Shown piece after piece: positions 25,719-34,907 of a DNA stretch of 64,000 nucleotides. Made by a program: the position numbers and the translations under genes. This DNA is from Euhalothece natronophila Z-M001 (GTDB taxonomy: Bacteria > Cyanobacteriota > Cyanobacteriia > Cyanobacteriales > Rubidibacteraceae). Within the stretch, counting starts at the first letter, position 1. Every line of letters starts with the position of its first letter. The notes under the pieces are model-generated. The model was not told the DNA's origin, did no database searches, and saw only the letters and a list, made by a program, of their open reading frames with translations. The stretch lies in assembly GCF_007904085.1 (NCBI RefSeq), contig NZ_CP042326.1, forward strand, positions 992,001 to 1,056,000, written 5' to 3'.

Positions 25719-26432
25719 TCAGCTTTCTATGGTAACATCTGCAAAGTGTTGTTTGACTCGTTCGATTTCTAATTCTTGCAAATAATCAACACTCCAATCT
25801 GCTTGGCGTTGAATCATGTGGAAGGGATAAGTATTAGCAACGCCTACCACCTGCATTTGCGCTCGTTTCGCTGCTTCAATTCCACTGGGAGTATCTTCGA
25901 TCACCAGACAGTTTTCTGGCTTTAAGTTTAAATCTGCATATTGCTGGTTTAATTTTTCAACCGCCGTGAGATACCCTTCAGGATCAGGCTTACTGGCTGT
26001 AATGTCATCACTGGTAATAATCACAGCAAAGGCATTACTAATTTTCAGCCGTTCTAAAATGTATTCTACATCCTGTCGTCGTGCCCCAGTGACAAGGGCT
26101 AATATTAAACCACTCCCCCATAAATCACGGATAAAGGATTCAATTCCGGGATAAATAGGTAACTCTTCTTGGGCTTCTAAAGTTTGACGATATTTTGTGG
26201 CTTTTTTCTCTAACAGTTGTTCGAGATACTCTTGGGTGACAACGCGACCACGACGCTCTAAAATACTAGCTAAACAAGCGCGATCGCTGCGTCCTAAGCA
26301 TACCTCATTATGTTCTTTGGCATCAGGACGTAAATTTTCTCCCAATAAAATCTCTTCAATTAATTCTTGATGAAGAGACTCATCATTAATAATTACGCCA
26401 TTAAAATCAAATAAGACTGCTTTTAAACTCAT
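25719..26432 (-). CDS. HAD-superfamily (subfamily IA) hydrolase
   Basis: 237 residues with HAD motifs: 'AVLFDFNGVIINDESLH' (motif I), 'ALVTGARRQDVEYIL' (motif II, Thr), 'SKPDPEGYLTAVEKL' (motif III, Lys) and 'CLVIEDTPSGIEAAKRA' (motif IV). It looks like beta-phosphoglucomutase or a small-sugar phosphatase. Motif I is DFN rather than DxD: the nucleophile Asp is present but the general acid/base Asp is Asn. The cap domain is helical. The gene begins 2 bases after the methyltransferase stop, so they are in one unit; tRNA-Ala follows after 2 bases. Confidence 0.85.
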   Translation of the reverse strand: MSLKAVLFDFNGVIINDESLHQELIEEILLGENLRPDAKEHNEVCLGRSDRACLASILERRGRVVTQEYLEQLLEKKATKYRQTLEAQEELPIYPGIESFIRDLWGSGLILALVTGARRQDVEYILERLKISNAFAVIITSDDITASKPDPEGYLTAVEKLNQQYADLNLKPENCLVIEDTPSGIEAAKRAQMQVVGVANTYPFHMIQRQADWSVDYLQELEIERVKQHFADVTIES

Positions 26433-26434
26433 CT

Positions 26435-27295
26435 TTAAGCTGGTGCAGGGTTTACAGGTATATCCTCGTTTGTTTCTTCCCTTACCGTAGCAGGAGAGGA
26501 TACTGGAAGCGGTTTAATGCCGACATTGGCTTGATGAACTCCCCAAATGGTATGGGTTGCAGTTGCTTCAAATCCCGCGTTTTCTAACCAAGTCTCCACA
26601 TTTTCTTGGGCATACTCTTGGATATAAGGCTCTTCAAAGATATTAGTCAACCAATCAGCAAAACGCAAGGTATTTTGATTACCGTCAAGCAATAAAAATT
26701 GTCCGCCGCCTTTGAGTAACCGAAAAGACTCTCGCAGAATCGCTTTACTGATAGTTACAGGAGTTTCATGGAAAAGAAGGGAGGCGGTAACGAGATCAAA
26801 ACTTTCTCCCTGTAACCCTGTATCTTCTGCTTTACCATGACACCATTGAATCGGAAGCCCTTTTGCTTTCCGTTGCGCCATAATCAGCATATACGGCGAT
26901 AAATCTAAACCAATGACTTGGGCGTTTGGGAACTTTTCTTGCAGTAAAACGGTGGTTGATCCGGTACCACAGCCTAAATCTAAAATGCGTCTGGGTTCTC
27001 CTTGTACCAATTTAATCGCATCTTCTCGCACCCATGTTTCATTGGGAGGAACGAAGTATTGGGTAATGGGATCATAGCTAACAGCTGCGTCAGGGGTAAG
27101 ATATCCCCCAGAAATACCATGAAAGTTTTGCGATTGGTAGTAATTCGGATATTCTAGATTAGAGTTAGCAAGACGATCGCGCTCTTGTTCCCAATTAATA
27201 CTATCTTTTAACTGCTTCAGTTGTTCTTGGTCAATGAGGTGACTAAAAATCGGGCTTAAAAATTGTTCCCACAGGGTATCAGTGCGTGTCGTCAT
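26435..27295 (-). CDS. Class I SAM-dependent methyltransferase
   Basis: 286 residues. A long N-terminal helical region (about 90 residues) precedes the methyltransferase core with 'RILDLGCGTGSTTVLLQEKF' (SAM loop), 'VIGLDLSPYML' (Asp for the ribose), 'SFDLVTASLLFHETP' and 'GGGQFLLLDG'. A UbiE/small-molecule type. The Pro/Thr-rich C-terminus is probably disordered. Target unknown. It diverges from csaB across 53 bases and is followed by the HAD hydrolase. Confidence 0.82.
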   Translation of the reverse strand: MTTRTDTLWEQFLSPIFSHLIDQEQLKQLKDSINWEQERDRLANSNLEYPNYYQSQNFHGISGGYLTPDAAVSYDPITQYFVPPNETWVREDAIKLVQGEPRRILDLGCGTGSTTVLLQEKFPNAQVIGLDLSPYMLIMAQRKAKGLPIQWCHGKAEDTGLQGESFDLVTASLLFHETPVTISKAILRESFRLLKGGGQFLLLDGNQNTLRFADWLTNIFEEPYIQEYAQENVETWLENAGFEATATHTIWGVHQANVGIKPLPVSSPATVREETNEDIPVNPAPA

Positions 27296-27348
27296 TTTCT
27301 CTCTTATCCATCCAAGATCGGCTTTGAATCAATTTTAACGACTCGTCT

Positions 27349-28398
27349 ATGCCAAAAACATCAGTTACTCAAAAAGCAATTATCTGTGGCTATTACGGAC
27401 AAAATAATGTTGGTGATGACGCACTGTTAATGAGTTTACTTGCCATGCTTCCCTCTCACATTAAACCATTAGTCTTATCAGGTAATCCCCAACAAACTCG
27501 GGAACAGTTACAAGTCGAGGCACTTCCCAATCGTTCCGCTTTTTCCATTTTAGACGCGCTAAAGCAGGGAGATCTCTTTATTTGGGGAGGGGGAAGTTTA
27601 ATGCAAGATGCTACCAGTTTCCGTAACCCGATTTATTATGGGGGATTAATGGCGCTAGCGCAACAACGAGGCTTAAAAAGTATCGCATGGGCGCAAGGGG
27701 TGGGCCCACTACGGTTTCCCTTGTCTCGCTGGATTACTCGCAAAGCCTTAATGGGATGTGATAGCATTAGTGTGCGCGATCGCGCTTCAGCAGAGTTATT
27801 AAGTAATTGGGGATTATCGCCTCTCATTGCCCCTGATCCCGTTTGGGCGTTAGATCGAGAACCTTTCCCCGAATTATGGAAATTACCAGCTCCCCGTATT
27901 GCCGTTACTTTACGAGAACACCCTCAACTCACCACAGGAAAAATTAGAGACTTAACCACTGCCCTAATTTCCTTACAAAAAGCCACCGATACTTGCATTT
28001 TACTGGTTCCCTTTCAACCGAAAGATCACCCGATAGCAGAAGCGATAGCAGATCAAATTCCGCAACCGAAAGCCGTGATTAAAAATGAATCTCCCACTCG
28101 CTTAAAAACGCTATTTCGTGGCGTAGAAATGGCAATTGGAATGCGCTATCACAGTTTAATTCTTGCAGCTTCGGAAGAGTGTCGCTGTTTTGCCCTGAGT
28201 TATGATCCCAAAATTAAGGAACTCATGAGTGAGTGGGAAATGCCAGGATGGGAGATGGGAGAGATTCCTGATGATCCCAAAGTCATTACTAAGGCTTGGA
28301 TCGAACATTATGCCAATGGAGAGGCTTTAACCCCTGATCAAATTCAATCGCAGCGCGATCGCGCTTTTATGCACCAAGAGTTATTAACCCATTGCTAA
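27349..28398 (+). CDS. csaB: Polysaccharide pyruvyl transferase CsaB
   Basis: 349 residues, usual length for CsaB. Recognisable parts: 'CGYYGQNNVGDDALLMSLLA' (N-terminal loop), 'FIWGGGSLMQDATSFRNPIY', 'AQGVGPLRFPLSRWITRKAL', 'GCDSISVRDRASAELLSNWG' and 'IGMRYHSLILAASEECRCFA'. It adds ketal-linked pyruvate to a cell-wall polysaccharide, which in many bacteria is the anchor for SLH-domain S-layer or outer-membrane proteins. SLH-domain porins are a cyanobacterial feature, so this fits. It ends 4 bases inside the convergent CyRepA1 gene. Confidence 0.9.
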   Translation: MPKTSVTQKAIICGYYGQNNVGDDALLMSLLAMLPSHIKPLVLSGNPQQTREQLQVEALPNRSAFSILDALKQGDLFIWGGGSLMQDATSFRNPIYYGGLMALAQQRGLKSIAWAQGVGPLRFPLSRWITRKALMGCDSISVRDRASAELLSNWGLSPLIAPDPVWALDREPFPELWKLPAPRIAVTLREHPQLTTGKIRDLTTALISLQKATDTCILLVPFQPKDHPIAEAIADQIPQPKAVIKNESPTRLKTLFRGVEMAIGMRYHSLILAASEECRCFALSYDPKIKELMSEWEMPGWEMGEIPDDPKVITKAWIEHYANGEALTPDQIQSQRDRAFMHQELLTHC

Positions 28399-31361
28399 CG
28401 CCATTTTGTGGAAACAGCAGGGTAGTCCTTTTTAAAGAGGGAGAAACGTCGATCTAAACAAGCTAAAACCGCCAAGCGTTCAGGTTCTTGCCATTGTTTT
28501 CCCAGAATATAATACCCCCCGTTTTGACGAGTTAATTTAACACCAACTAACCGTAAAACGTGACGAAATACCTGAATCGGTGTTGCTTGTTTAGCTGTTA
28601 CTTTTACTGTCGAAGCTAAAGTAGTTTCTTGAATTTTATGTTGCAACTGTTGTAATTCTGGAGAGTGATTTGTCCAACATTTTTCAGACGCTAATAAAGG
28701 AGGTAAATTGAGGCTAATTAATCCTTGAATCAGAGATAACTGTTGATACACCTTTGAACTTAAATTAGGTTCAATTCCTGAATACCAAAAAGACTGCATC
28801 ATCTCCTGAGCAATTTCGGGATGATAAATCAACCACAATCGTTCTTGTTTTGTAATAAAATCGCGATCATCATAAAAAACTTTTTTAATAAAATGGGGTG
28901 TCCAAATAGAACTTTTTTCGATATTAGGAAGTTGTTTTTTTAGTAATTCTTGTTCAAGTTTACCCTGTTGTGTTTTTCCTTGATAAATTGTCTCTGCATT
29001 TTTTAATTTAATCGCCTCTTTTGCTTCTTTTTCCTGTTGTTTCGCATCGGAAGATCTATCTAAGGTAACTAATTCCACTTCATGACCTTCCTGAAGCAAA
29101 ATTTGATACAAAGATTCCCAAAGATAAGACTGTTGATGATTATGAATCGCTCTTAAAATACAAAATGTTTGATGATGATTATCTTGCGTTGCATCTGTCA
29201 CCTCTTTAATAAATTCTTCTACCACTGCTGTAGTATCGTCACCTGCTAAAAGCGTATTTCCTGTTTTTAAGATTAACGATTGAATTGCTTCCAATAATGG
29301 TTCTGGAAATTGAAACTGAACTGTTTGCTTATTGAGTTGCCCATAATGAGAACACCAAAGCCAGCGAGTAACATCCACATCTCGTAACCGACTCATCATT
29401 TGTAATTGAGCATTGGTTTGGAGAACGCCAAAAAAGAGACAAAATTGATCACTAAAATAGTTCTTGAGACTAATATCAATTCCCGCCTCCGCAGCCGGGG
29501 TATAAATTAAATAATCAGGGCAGTGAGTGGTAATATACTGATTAGGAGATTTGAGAAAGGTTTGAATTTCAGGCTCGGAAATGGTTTTAGAATCAATCCG
29601 TATTCCCTGCTTTCCAGTGTCGGCTAAAAGTTGATCTAAGGCTTCTGCTTCCAGTTGACTATCAGTACAGATAACTGGCTTTGATGATAGCCACAATTGT
29701 TGTAATAAGGCAGAGCGATCGCTGCGTTTTTTGTTTCCTTTTTCATCATACGTATCTTGGAGAAACTTCACTTGTAAGGGTGTCCCTTGATAACAATTTT
29801 CCACTTTAATCAAAGGGCGATCGCGTCCGGCTAACTGATAAAGATAGTCCACACACCAATCTGTTAACATCCCATCTAAACAAAAAATCCGTTTTGCTTG
29901 TTGAAGGGCTTCCCCAAAGCGTTGGAGAATTTTGTCTCGCTTCTGTTTTAGCGTGTCGCCCGTTAAAAGATGAGTCACCACAGCTATAGCTTCATCAAGA
30001 ATGATATTTTTACCGGCAAAGGCTTCAGGAGAAAAATGGTGTAAACTATCCACACATAGGGCAAGCTGGGAATTGGGAACGTTAATGAGATCAAAGGCTT
30101 GTTCGGTTTGGAGATGAACAAAGCCCCAACGCTGAGAAGACTGGAGTAAGAGGGAATTGCGATGTCCGAGGGCTAACCAGCCTTCGTCTCTGAGTTCCGC
30201 CACAACTTGCGCTAACCAAGTGGTTTTCCCACTGCCTAACCTTGATTTAACGGCCATGAGAGTGCCTTCGGAGGGAGTTTCCCAATTAAAATAAGGTTGA
30301 TTAATGATCTCGGTTGCTTCATAGGTTTGATGAGGTGTAGCGAGATGGGGATCTAACCCTGCTTCCGTGGCTAATTCGGTGGCTAACGTCTGCACGGTTT
30401 TCCCTCTAGGGAGTCCATTTCCCCCCTGTAAAAAGTGGCGATATTGTAACGCCCCGCCCCCCACTTCACAGCCAAAGCAATACCATTCTCCTGTGTGACG
30501 ATTTACGGTAAACGCCGTTCCACTTTGCGATTGATGTCTTGGGCAATAACCGCGCCATGTTTCCCCGATTTCCTGAAATTGATGTCCTGACCAGTGATAA
30601 ATTTCTTCTAGGCTAAGGCGACTGGTTGCTTTATCAATAATTTGGCTTAATTGACTATTCCCCGTAACTCCAGTGTAGATTGAGCGTATCCCGCTTCCAG
30701 AAGCAGGAGATTTGGTTTTGCCTTGTGGAGAATAGGTTGGGTCTAGAAATTCACACAGCCAAGTGGGCGCGATCGCGATTTCTTGGTCTTCAGGCGACAG
30801 CAACCACCGATACTCCCCAGTTTGCCGATGAAAGGACGGCGGTAACACTGATTGATGCTGATTATAACGAAATTCCAGTAATTCCCCTGCACAGGTTGTC
30901 ACCGTCTCCCATTCCGTCAAGGTTTTCCGTCGAAAGGACTGTAACCTCTCTCGATAGGCTTGAGGAATTTGATAAAGCAGTTGGCGGCGACCGGGTTTTC
31001 CCGATGTCCAAGTTACCGTTTCTGGCAGTGACTCTTGGGCTAAAGCCTTTAATAATCGGTCAGCGCTGCTGCCATCAATATCAACAGCGAGCAGCCCCTC
31101 AGAGGGATCTCCTAATCTTAACCCATAGCCCGAACAAAAAGCATGATAGGGTTGACCAGTGCGCTTACTAACCCGTTGTTCTCCCTCCTGTAATAGCCTC
31201 GCAATCTCTTGGTGGGGGATAAAGGGTTCTTGTTGCCATCCTTCGCGATAAGGACGTTTTTCCCAGAGAGGGGTTAAACTCCAATGGGAGGGGATTTGTT
31301 TCAAACAAGCCGCGATCGCGCTCGCATGGGGAACAGGCTGAAAAGGAGTCCAATCAGTCAT
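28395..31361 (-). CDS. CyRepA1-type plasmid replication protein
   Basis: 988 residues, close to the usual CyRepA1 length. The N-terminal part resembles a primase-polymerase ('YGLRLGDPSEGLLAVDIDGS', residues about 78-97). A zinc motif follows near 270-300 ('YCPRH..YCFGCEVGGGALQY'). A helicase-like ATPase follows: Walker A 'AVKSRLGSGKTTWLAQVV' near 370, Walker B 'IILDEAIAVVTHLL' near 450, and 'MMSRLRDVDVTRWLW' as a late motif. In Synechocystis this family replicates plasmids such as pSYSA. Here it lies among ordinary chromosomal genes, so it may mark an integrated plasmid or mobile unit. No partition gene is nearby. Confidence 0.8.
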   Translation of the reverse strand: MTDWTPFQPVPHASAIAACLKQIPSHWSLTPLWEKRPYREGWQQEPFIPHQEIARLLQEGEQRVSKRTGQPYHAFCSGYGLRLGDPSEGLLAVDIDGSSADRLLKALAQESLPETVTWTSGKPGRRQLLYQIPQAYRERLQSFRRKTLTEWETVTTCAGELLEFRYNQHQSVLPPSFHRQTGEYRWLLSPEDQEIAIAPTWLCEFLDPTYSPQGKTKSPASGSGIRSIYTGVTGNSQLSQIIDKATSRLSLEEIYHWSGHQFQEIGETWRGYCPRHQSQSGTAFTVNRHTGEWYCFGCEVGGGALQYRHFLQGGNGLPRGKTVQTLATELATEAGLDPHLATPHQTYEATEIINQPYFNWETPSEGTLMAVKSRLGSGKTTWLAQVVAELRDEGWLALGHRNSLLLQSSQRWGFVHLQTEQAFDLINVPNSQLALCVDSLHHFSPEAFAGKNIILDEAIAVVTHLLTGDTLKQKRDKILQRFGEALQQAKRIFCLDGMLTDWCVDYLYQLAGRDRPLIKVENCYQGTPLQVKFLQDTYDEKGNKKRSDRSALLQQLWLSSKPVICTDSQLEAEALDQLLADTGKQGIRIDSKTISEPEIQTFLKSPNQYITTHCPDYLIYTPAAEAGIDISLKNYFSDQFCLFFGVLQTNAQLQMMSRLRDVDVTRWLWCSHYGQLNKQTVQFQFPEPLLEAIQSLILKTGNTLLAGDDTTAVVEEFIKEVTDATQDNHHQTFCILRAIHNHQQSYLWESLYQILLQEGHEVELVTLDRSSDAKQQEKEAKEAIKLKNAETIYQGKTQQGKLEQELLKKQLPNIEKSSIWTPHFIKKVFYDDRDFITKQERLWLIYHPEIAQEMMQSFWYSGIEPNLSSKVYQQLSLIQGLISLNLPPLLASEKCWTNHSPELQQLQHKIQETTLASTVKVTAKQATPIQVFRHVLRLVGVKLTRQNGGYYILGKQWQEPERLAVLACLDRRFSLFKKDYPAVSTKWR

Positions 31362-31517
31362 AGCAGTGGCAAGATAACAACGGAGTCACTACTATAACAA
31401 GCCTCGATTTTTTCTGGAAGAATGATTAATTACTTGTGTAACCAACTTCGATAAGCTATTTAAAAGGGTGGATCAAGGAATAGCTCATCAGGAATCATCT
31501 TATTAATTTCATCAGAT

Positions 31518-33584
31518 ATGACTCAATTGGATCAGGAAACCTGGCTAAATGAACTTATCAGATTATCTCGGGAAACTTCAGTGGGAAAACAGCTTCCTAA
31601 TGCCTTTTATGTCCATGTCAGTGCCTTACCTGCCCTTTGCGAAACGTTACAAGCCTATGAACAGAAGGCGCGCTCAGTGGTGGAAAAAGACATTGCAGAG
31701 GCAACCCTAATTAAGTACAGCTTTAGTGAGCCGAAGATTTCTTACCTATTTTATCCCGACTTTGATCGCGTTGCCCATCCTCCCCTAAAAGCTAGCTTAC
31801 AGGTAAACTTAGTGACCCTTGAGGTGAGTTATCGTAGCTATCACGATACAGTAAACCCTCCCATTCTCCATCGCAAAGAAACCTTTGTCACGCCAGAGTA
31901 TCCCTATTATCAAACATTTGTCCAACTGACTCAACAAGAAAAAGCCCTCGGATTATTAACTCAATCTCGCTACATTGGAACTCAACGGGAATGGGAACAA
32001 AAATTGCGCGATCGCGCTGTAGAAATCCAAGGTCATCAAGTGATTTCTCATCAAGCCACCCACCAGAAAAAGCCCAAAATTGAACGCCACAAAGCAGCCA
32101 TTGTTCGTCATCAAATCTCTCGTCCGGTTCGAGTTGCTTTAGAAGCAGAATTATTTACAGAAGGAACCACTTTCTTTGACTACGGTTGTGGATATGGGGG
32201 AGATATTGAACGCATTGCAGAAAAAGGATATGACAGTCGTGGCTGGGATCCCTATTACTCTCCTGACACCCCCTTAGTTGAAGCTGATATTGTCAATTTG
32301 GGTTATGTCATTAACGTTATTGAAGACACTCAAGAAAGACGAGAAGCCCTAATTAATGCTTGGAAACTCACGCGTCGGGTTTTAATTGTTTCGGCGCAAG
32401 TCCTAATTAACGATTCTAGCAACAGACAAGTAGCCTATGGGGATGGGGTAATTACGCGGCGTAATACCTTTCAAAAATACTACGAACAAGAAGAACTCAA
32501 AGCCTATATTGATCAAGTTTTAGGGGTTGATGCATTACCCATTGGCTTAGGGGTTTATTTAGTCTTTCGAGATTCCAGACAAGCGGAAACATTTCGCGCC
32601 AGTCGATTTCGTTCTCACGCCAAAACTCCCCGTTTACAAAAACGAGTCCGTCGCTTTGAAGACTATCAGACTTTATTAACTCCCCTTATGGATTTTATGA
32701 CGGAACGGGGACGTTTACCCGCCAAAGGAGAACTCCCTGAAGAATCCCAAATTAAAGCTGAATTAGGGGGATTACGGAGGGCTTTTAAGGTGATTTTACA
32801 AGCGACAAACCAAGAAGACTGGAACGCGATCACACAACAGCGTAGCGAAGAACTAAAACTCTATTTAGCCACTGCTTTACTTACGCATCGTCCTAAATTT
32901 AAAGACTTTTCGGCTACTGTACGCCAAGATATCAAAGGGCTTTTTGGTTCCTTTAAGCAAGCCTGCGCTGAAGCTGAAGCCATGCTTTTTAGTTTAAGTG
33001 ATCAAGAAGTCATTGAACAGTTATGTCGAGAAAGCAAAATTGGCTTAAAACTGAGTAAAAGTCTCCTTGTTCATATTAGCAGTCTAGAAGAATTAGATCC
33101 TTTATTAAGGCTTTATGAGGCTTGTGCCAGTCGTACTGTTGGACGCTTAGAAAATGTTACGGTGATTCAGTTTTATCTCGCAAAACCGAAAATTGCTTAT
33201 TTATCTTATCCCGAATTTGATAGAGATCCTCATCCGCCGTTAAAAGCAAAAATGGAGATTAATTTAGGAGATTTAAATGTTTATTACACTGAATATAATC
33301 AAAATAATCCACCGCTTTTACACGAAAAGGATAAATTAGTTAGTTCTGATTATCCCCTTTATGAGAAATTTGCCCGCTTAACTCAACAAGAACGAGATTG
33401 GGGATTATTAGATGATTTTAAAGCGATTCGCGATCGCAGGGGTTGGTTAAAATGTCTAGAGGAGCATGGAGCAGAACTAAAAAATCATCATCTCCGTTGG
33501 CGAAAAGATCTTGACCTCTATCGTCTTAAAATTCTGAAAAGCCAAGTACAACAACGACGAAGACAGCAGAAAAAATCTCAATGA
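31518..33584 (+). CDS. DNA phosphorothioation-associated putative methyltransferase with a duplicated flanking domain
   Basis: 688 residues. The centre (about 200-360) is a SAM-dependent methyltransferase: 'TFFDYGCGYGGDIERIAEKG' as SAM loop, then 'RRVLIVSAQVLIN'. It matches the family named after its frequent place beside dnd (DNA phosphorothioation) genes; none are here. Residues about 1-175 and 500-665 are homologous to each other: both contain a 'YPxFDR..HPPLKA' block, 'NPPILH/NPPLLH', 'TPEYPYY/SSDYPLY' and 'LTQQE..GLL'. The same domain therefore sits on each side of the methyltransferase. The true substrate is unknown. Divergent from CyRepA1 across 156 bases. Confidence 0.8.
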   Translation: MTQLDQETWLNELIRLSRETSVGKQLPNAFYVHVSALPALCETLQAYEQKARSVVEKDIAEATLIKYSFSEPKISYLFYPDFDRVAHPPLKASLQVNLVTLEVSYRSYHDTVNPPILHRKETFVTPEYPYYQTFVQLTQQEKALGLLTQSRYIGTQREWEQKLRDRAVEIQGHQVISHQATHQKKPKIERHKAAIVRHQISRPVRVALEAELFTEGTTFFDYGCGYGGDIERIAEKGYDSRGWDPYYSPDTPLVEADIVNLGYVINVIEDTQERREALINAWKLTRRVLIVSAQVLINDSSNRQVAYGDGVITRRNTFQKYYEQEELKAYIDQVLGVDALPIGLGVYLVFRDSRQAETFRASRFRSHAKTPRLQKRVRRFEDYQTLLTPLMDFMTERGRLPAKGELPEESQIKAELGGLRRAFKVILQATNQEDWNAITQQRSEELKLYLATALLTHRPKFKDFSATVRQDIKGLFGSFKQACAEAEAMLFSLSDQEVIEQLCRESKIGLKLSKSLLVHISSLEELDPLLRLYEACASRTVGRLENVTVIQFYLAKPKIAYLSYPEFDRDPHPPLKAKMEINLGDLNVYYTEYNQNNPPLLHEKDKLVSSDYPLYEKFARLTQQERDWGLLDDFKAIRDRRGWLKCLEEHGAELKNHHLRWRKDLDLYRLKILKSQVQQRRRQQKKSQ

Positions 33585-33587
33585 TCA

Positions 33588-34907
33588 TTAACTTTCTGCC
33601 ACCAAAACATACAGAAATACCTCTAAACGAGTGAGAATATTTTTGAGTTCTGCAAGGGCTTGTTCGGGTAAAATCGGTTCAAGAGAGATGGGATCACGAG
33701 GAGAAAGTTCTAACCAACGTTTTAATAGGCTGTGTAAAGATTGAGGACTATTTTCAATTAAGGGTAGTAAGCAATTCAGAGTGGAAGTATCAACAACTAC
33801 AGGATAATTAAGATACGGGTTGAGATAGTTAGTTAGTGCTAGGGGTTTTTGGGAGCGAATACTATTGATACAAGCCTCTCGAAATTCTTCTGTGCGGAGT
33901 TGGGGATGGAGATAGACTTGCAATTTTGACCATTGTTTAGCCCAATCCTCTACCCGCCATTGGGAAATAGGACGAGGTTTTTCAGTTTGAGGGCGGCTAC
34001 ACCAAAAGTCTAACAACCGATGGACGGGGTGAAACAGTTCAAATAATTCTAATCTTTGGGTTTCTGAAACTTCTGAGAATAATTGGGCAACTTCTGGTGG
34101 GAAAGACTCAGGGTTTTTAAATAAGTCCCATAAATGCCATTGATGCCAGTTCACCATCTTGATTAATTCTAATTCTGATTGTTCCAGATAGCTGAAGACA
34201 TCAGAAAGCGTACAACCGCGATCGCGCTGAAAAAGATAATTCATTAAAATATTTTCAGTAGCATCAGGCTGTTCATACTCAGATTTCCAAGTGCGAGACT
34301 TAAGGTTAACTGAAGACTTCAGAGATTTCATCACTGCTTGCACAGTGTTAATTTCTTCTGCTTCAGGATTGTGATCAAATAAGCCTAACTTTTGGAAAGC
34401 AGTTTGTCCACGATACACATCAGCCCGTTGGTAAGCACTGTGAAAATTAGCCCGAATGATGCCATCTGGTTTTAGCACCGCCATGAGTGCCTCAAAATCA
34501 GCAACTGGGGTATCAGACAGATAAAACACCTCATCACAATTAATATAATCAAAGGTCAGTCCGAGGCGAGAAACGGATTGTAAGTCCATTACTTGCAATT
34601 GAATGTCCTCTCGGTGGTGAGTGGCAACGCGCGATCGCGCCCATTGAATCGACTCTTCCGAGAGATCAATCCCTATTACCTTTGCTTCAGGATTGGCTTG
34701 GGCAAGCGCCAATGTGCCATAACCTGTGCCACAACCGACATCGAGTATCACCTTGTCAGCAGGATTAATCACTTGTCGATCGCGCAGATAGAAGGGTGTC
34801 ACTAAATTATGAGTCCATAAAACTGTGGGATCAGATTGGGGGGACTGTTCAAAAGGAATACGAGGATAGGGGCCAAAATTGAACTGCTCTCGGATGCTTT
34901 CGGTCAT
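33588..34907 (-). CDS. Class I SAM-dependent methyltransferase with long C-terminal extension
   Basis: About 439 residues from ATG 34907, which overlaps the previous stop (ATGA); an upstream in-frame ATG at 34973 is less likely. The core has 'KVILDVGCGTGYGTLALAQA', 'VIGIDLSEESIQWARSRV', 'YINCDEVFYLSDTP' and 'LKPDGIIRANFHSAYQ'. The C-terminal 190 residues, all-helical, are not a standard methyltransferase part and may carry substrate specificity. No named family recognised. It follows the second methyltransferase and the phn-type transporter genes on the same strand. Confidence 0.78.
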   Translation of the reverse strand: MTESIREQFNFGPYPRIPFEQSPQSDPTVLWTHNLVTPFYLRDRQVINPADKVILDVGCGTGYGTLALAQANPEAKVIGIDLSEESIQWARSRVATHHREDIQLQVMDLQSVSRLGLTFDYINCDEVFYLSDTPVADFEALMAVLKPDGIIRANFHSAYQRADVYRGQTAFQKLGLFDHNPEAEEINTVQAVMKSLKSSVNLKSRTWKSEYEQPDATENILMNYLFQRDRGCTLSDVFSYLEQSELELIKMVNWHQWHLWDLFKNPESFPPEVAQLFSEVSETQRLELFELFHPVHRLLDFWCSRPQTEKPRPISQWRVEDWAKQWSKLQVYLHPQLRTEEFREACINSIRSQKPLALTNYLNPYLNYPVVVDTSTLNCLLPLIENSPQSLHSLLKRWLELSPRDPISLEPILPEQALAELKNILTRLEVFLYVLVAES

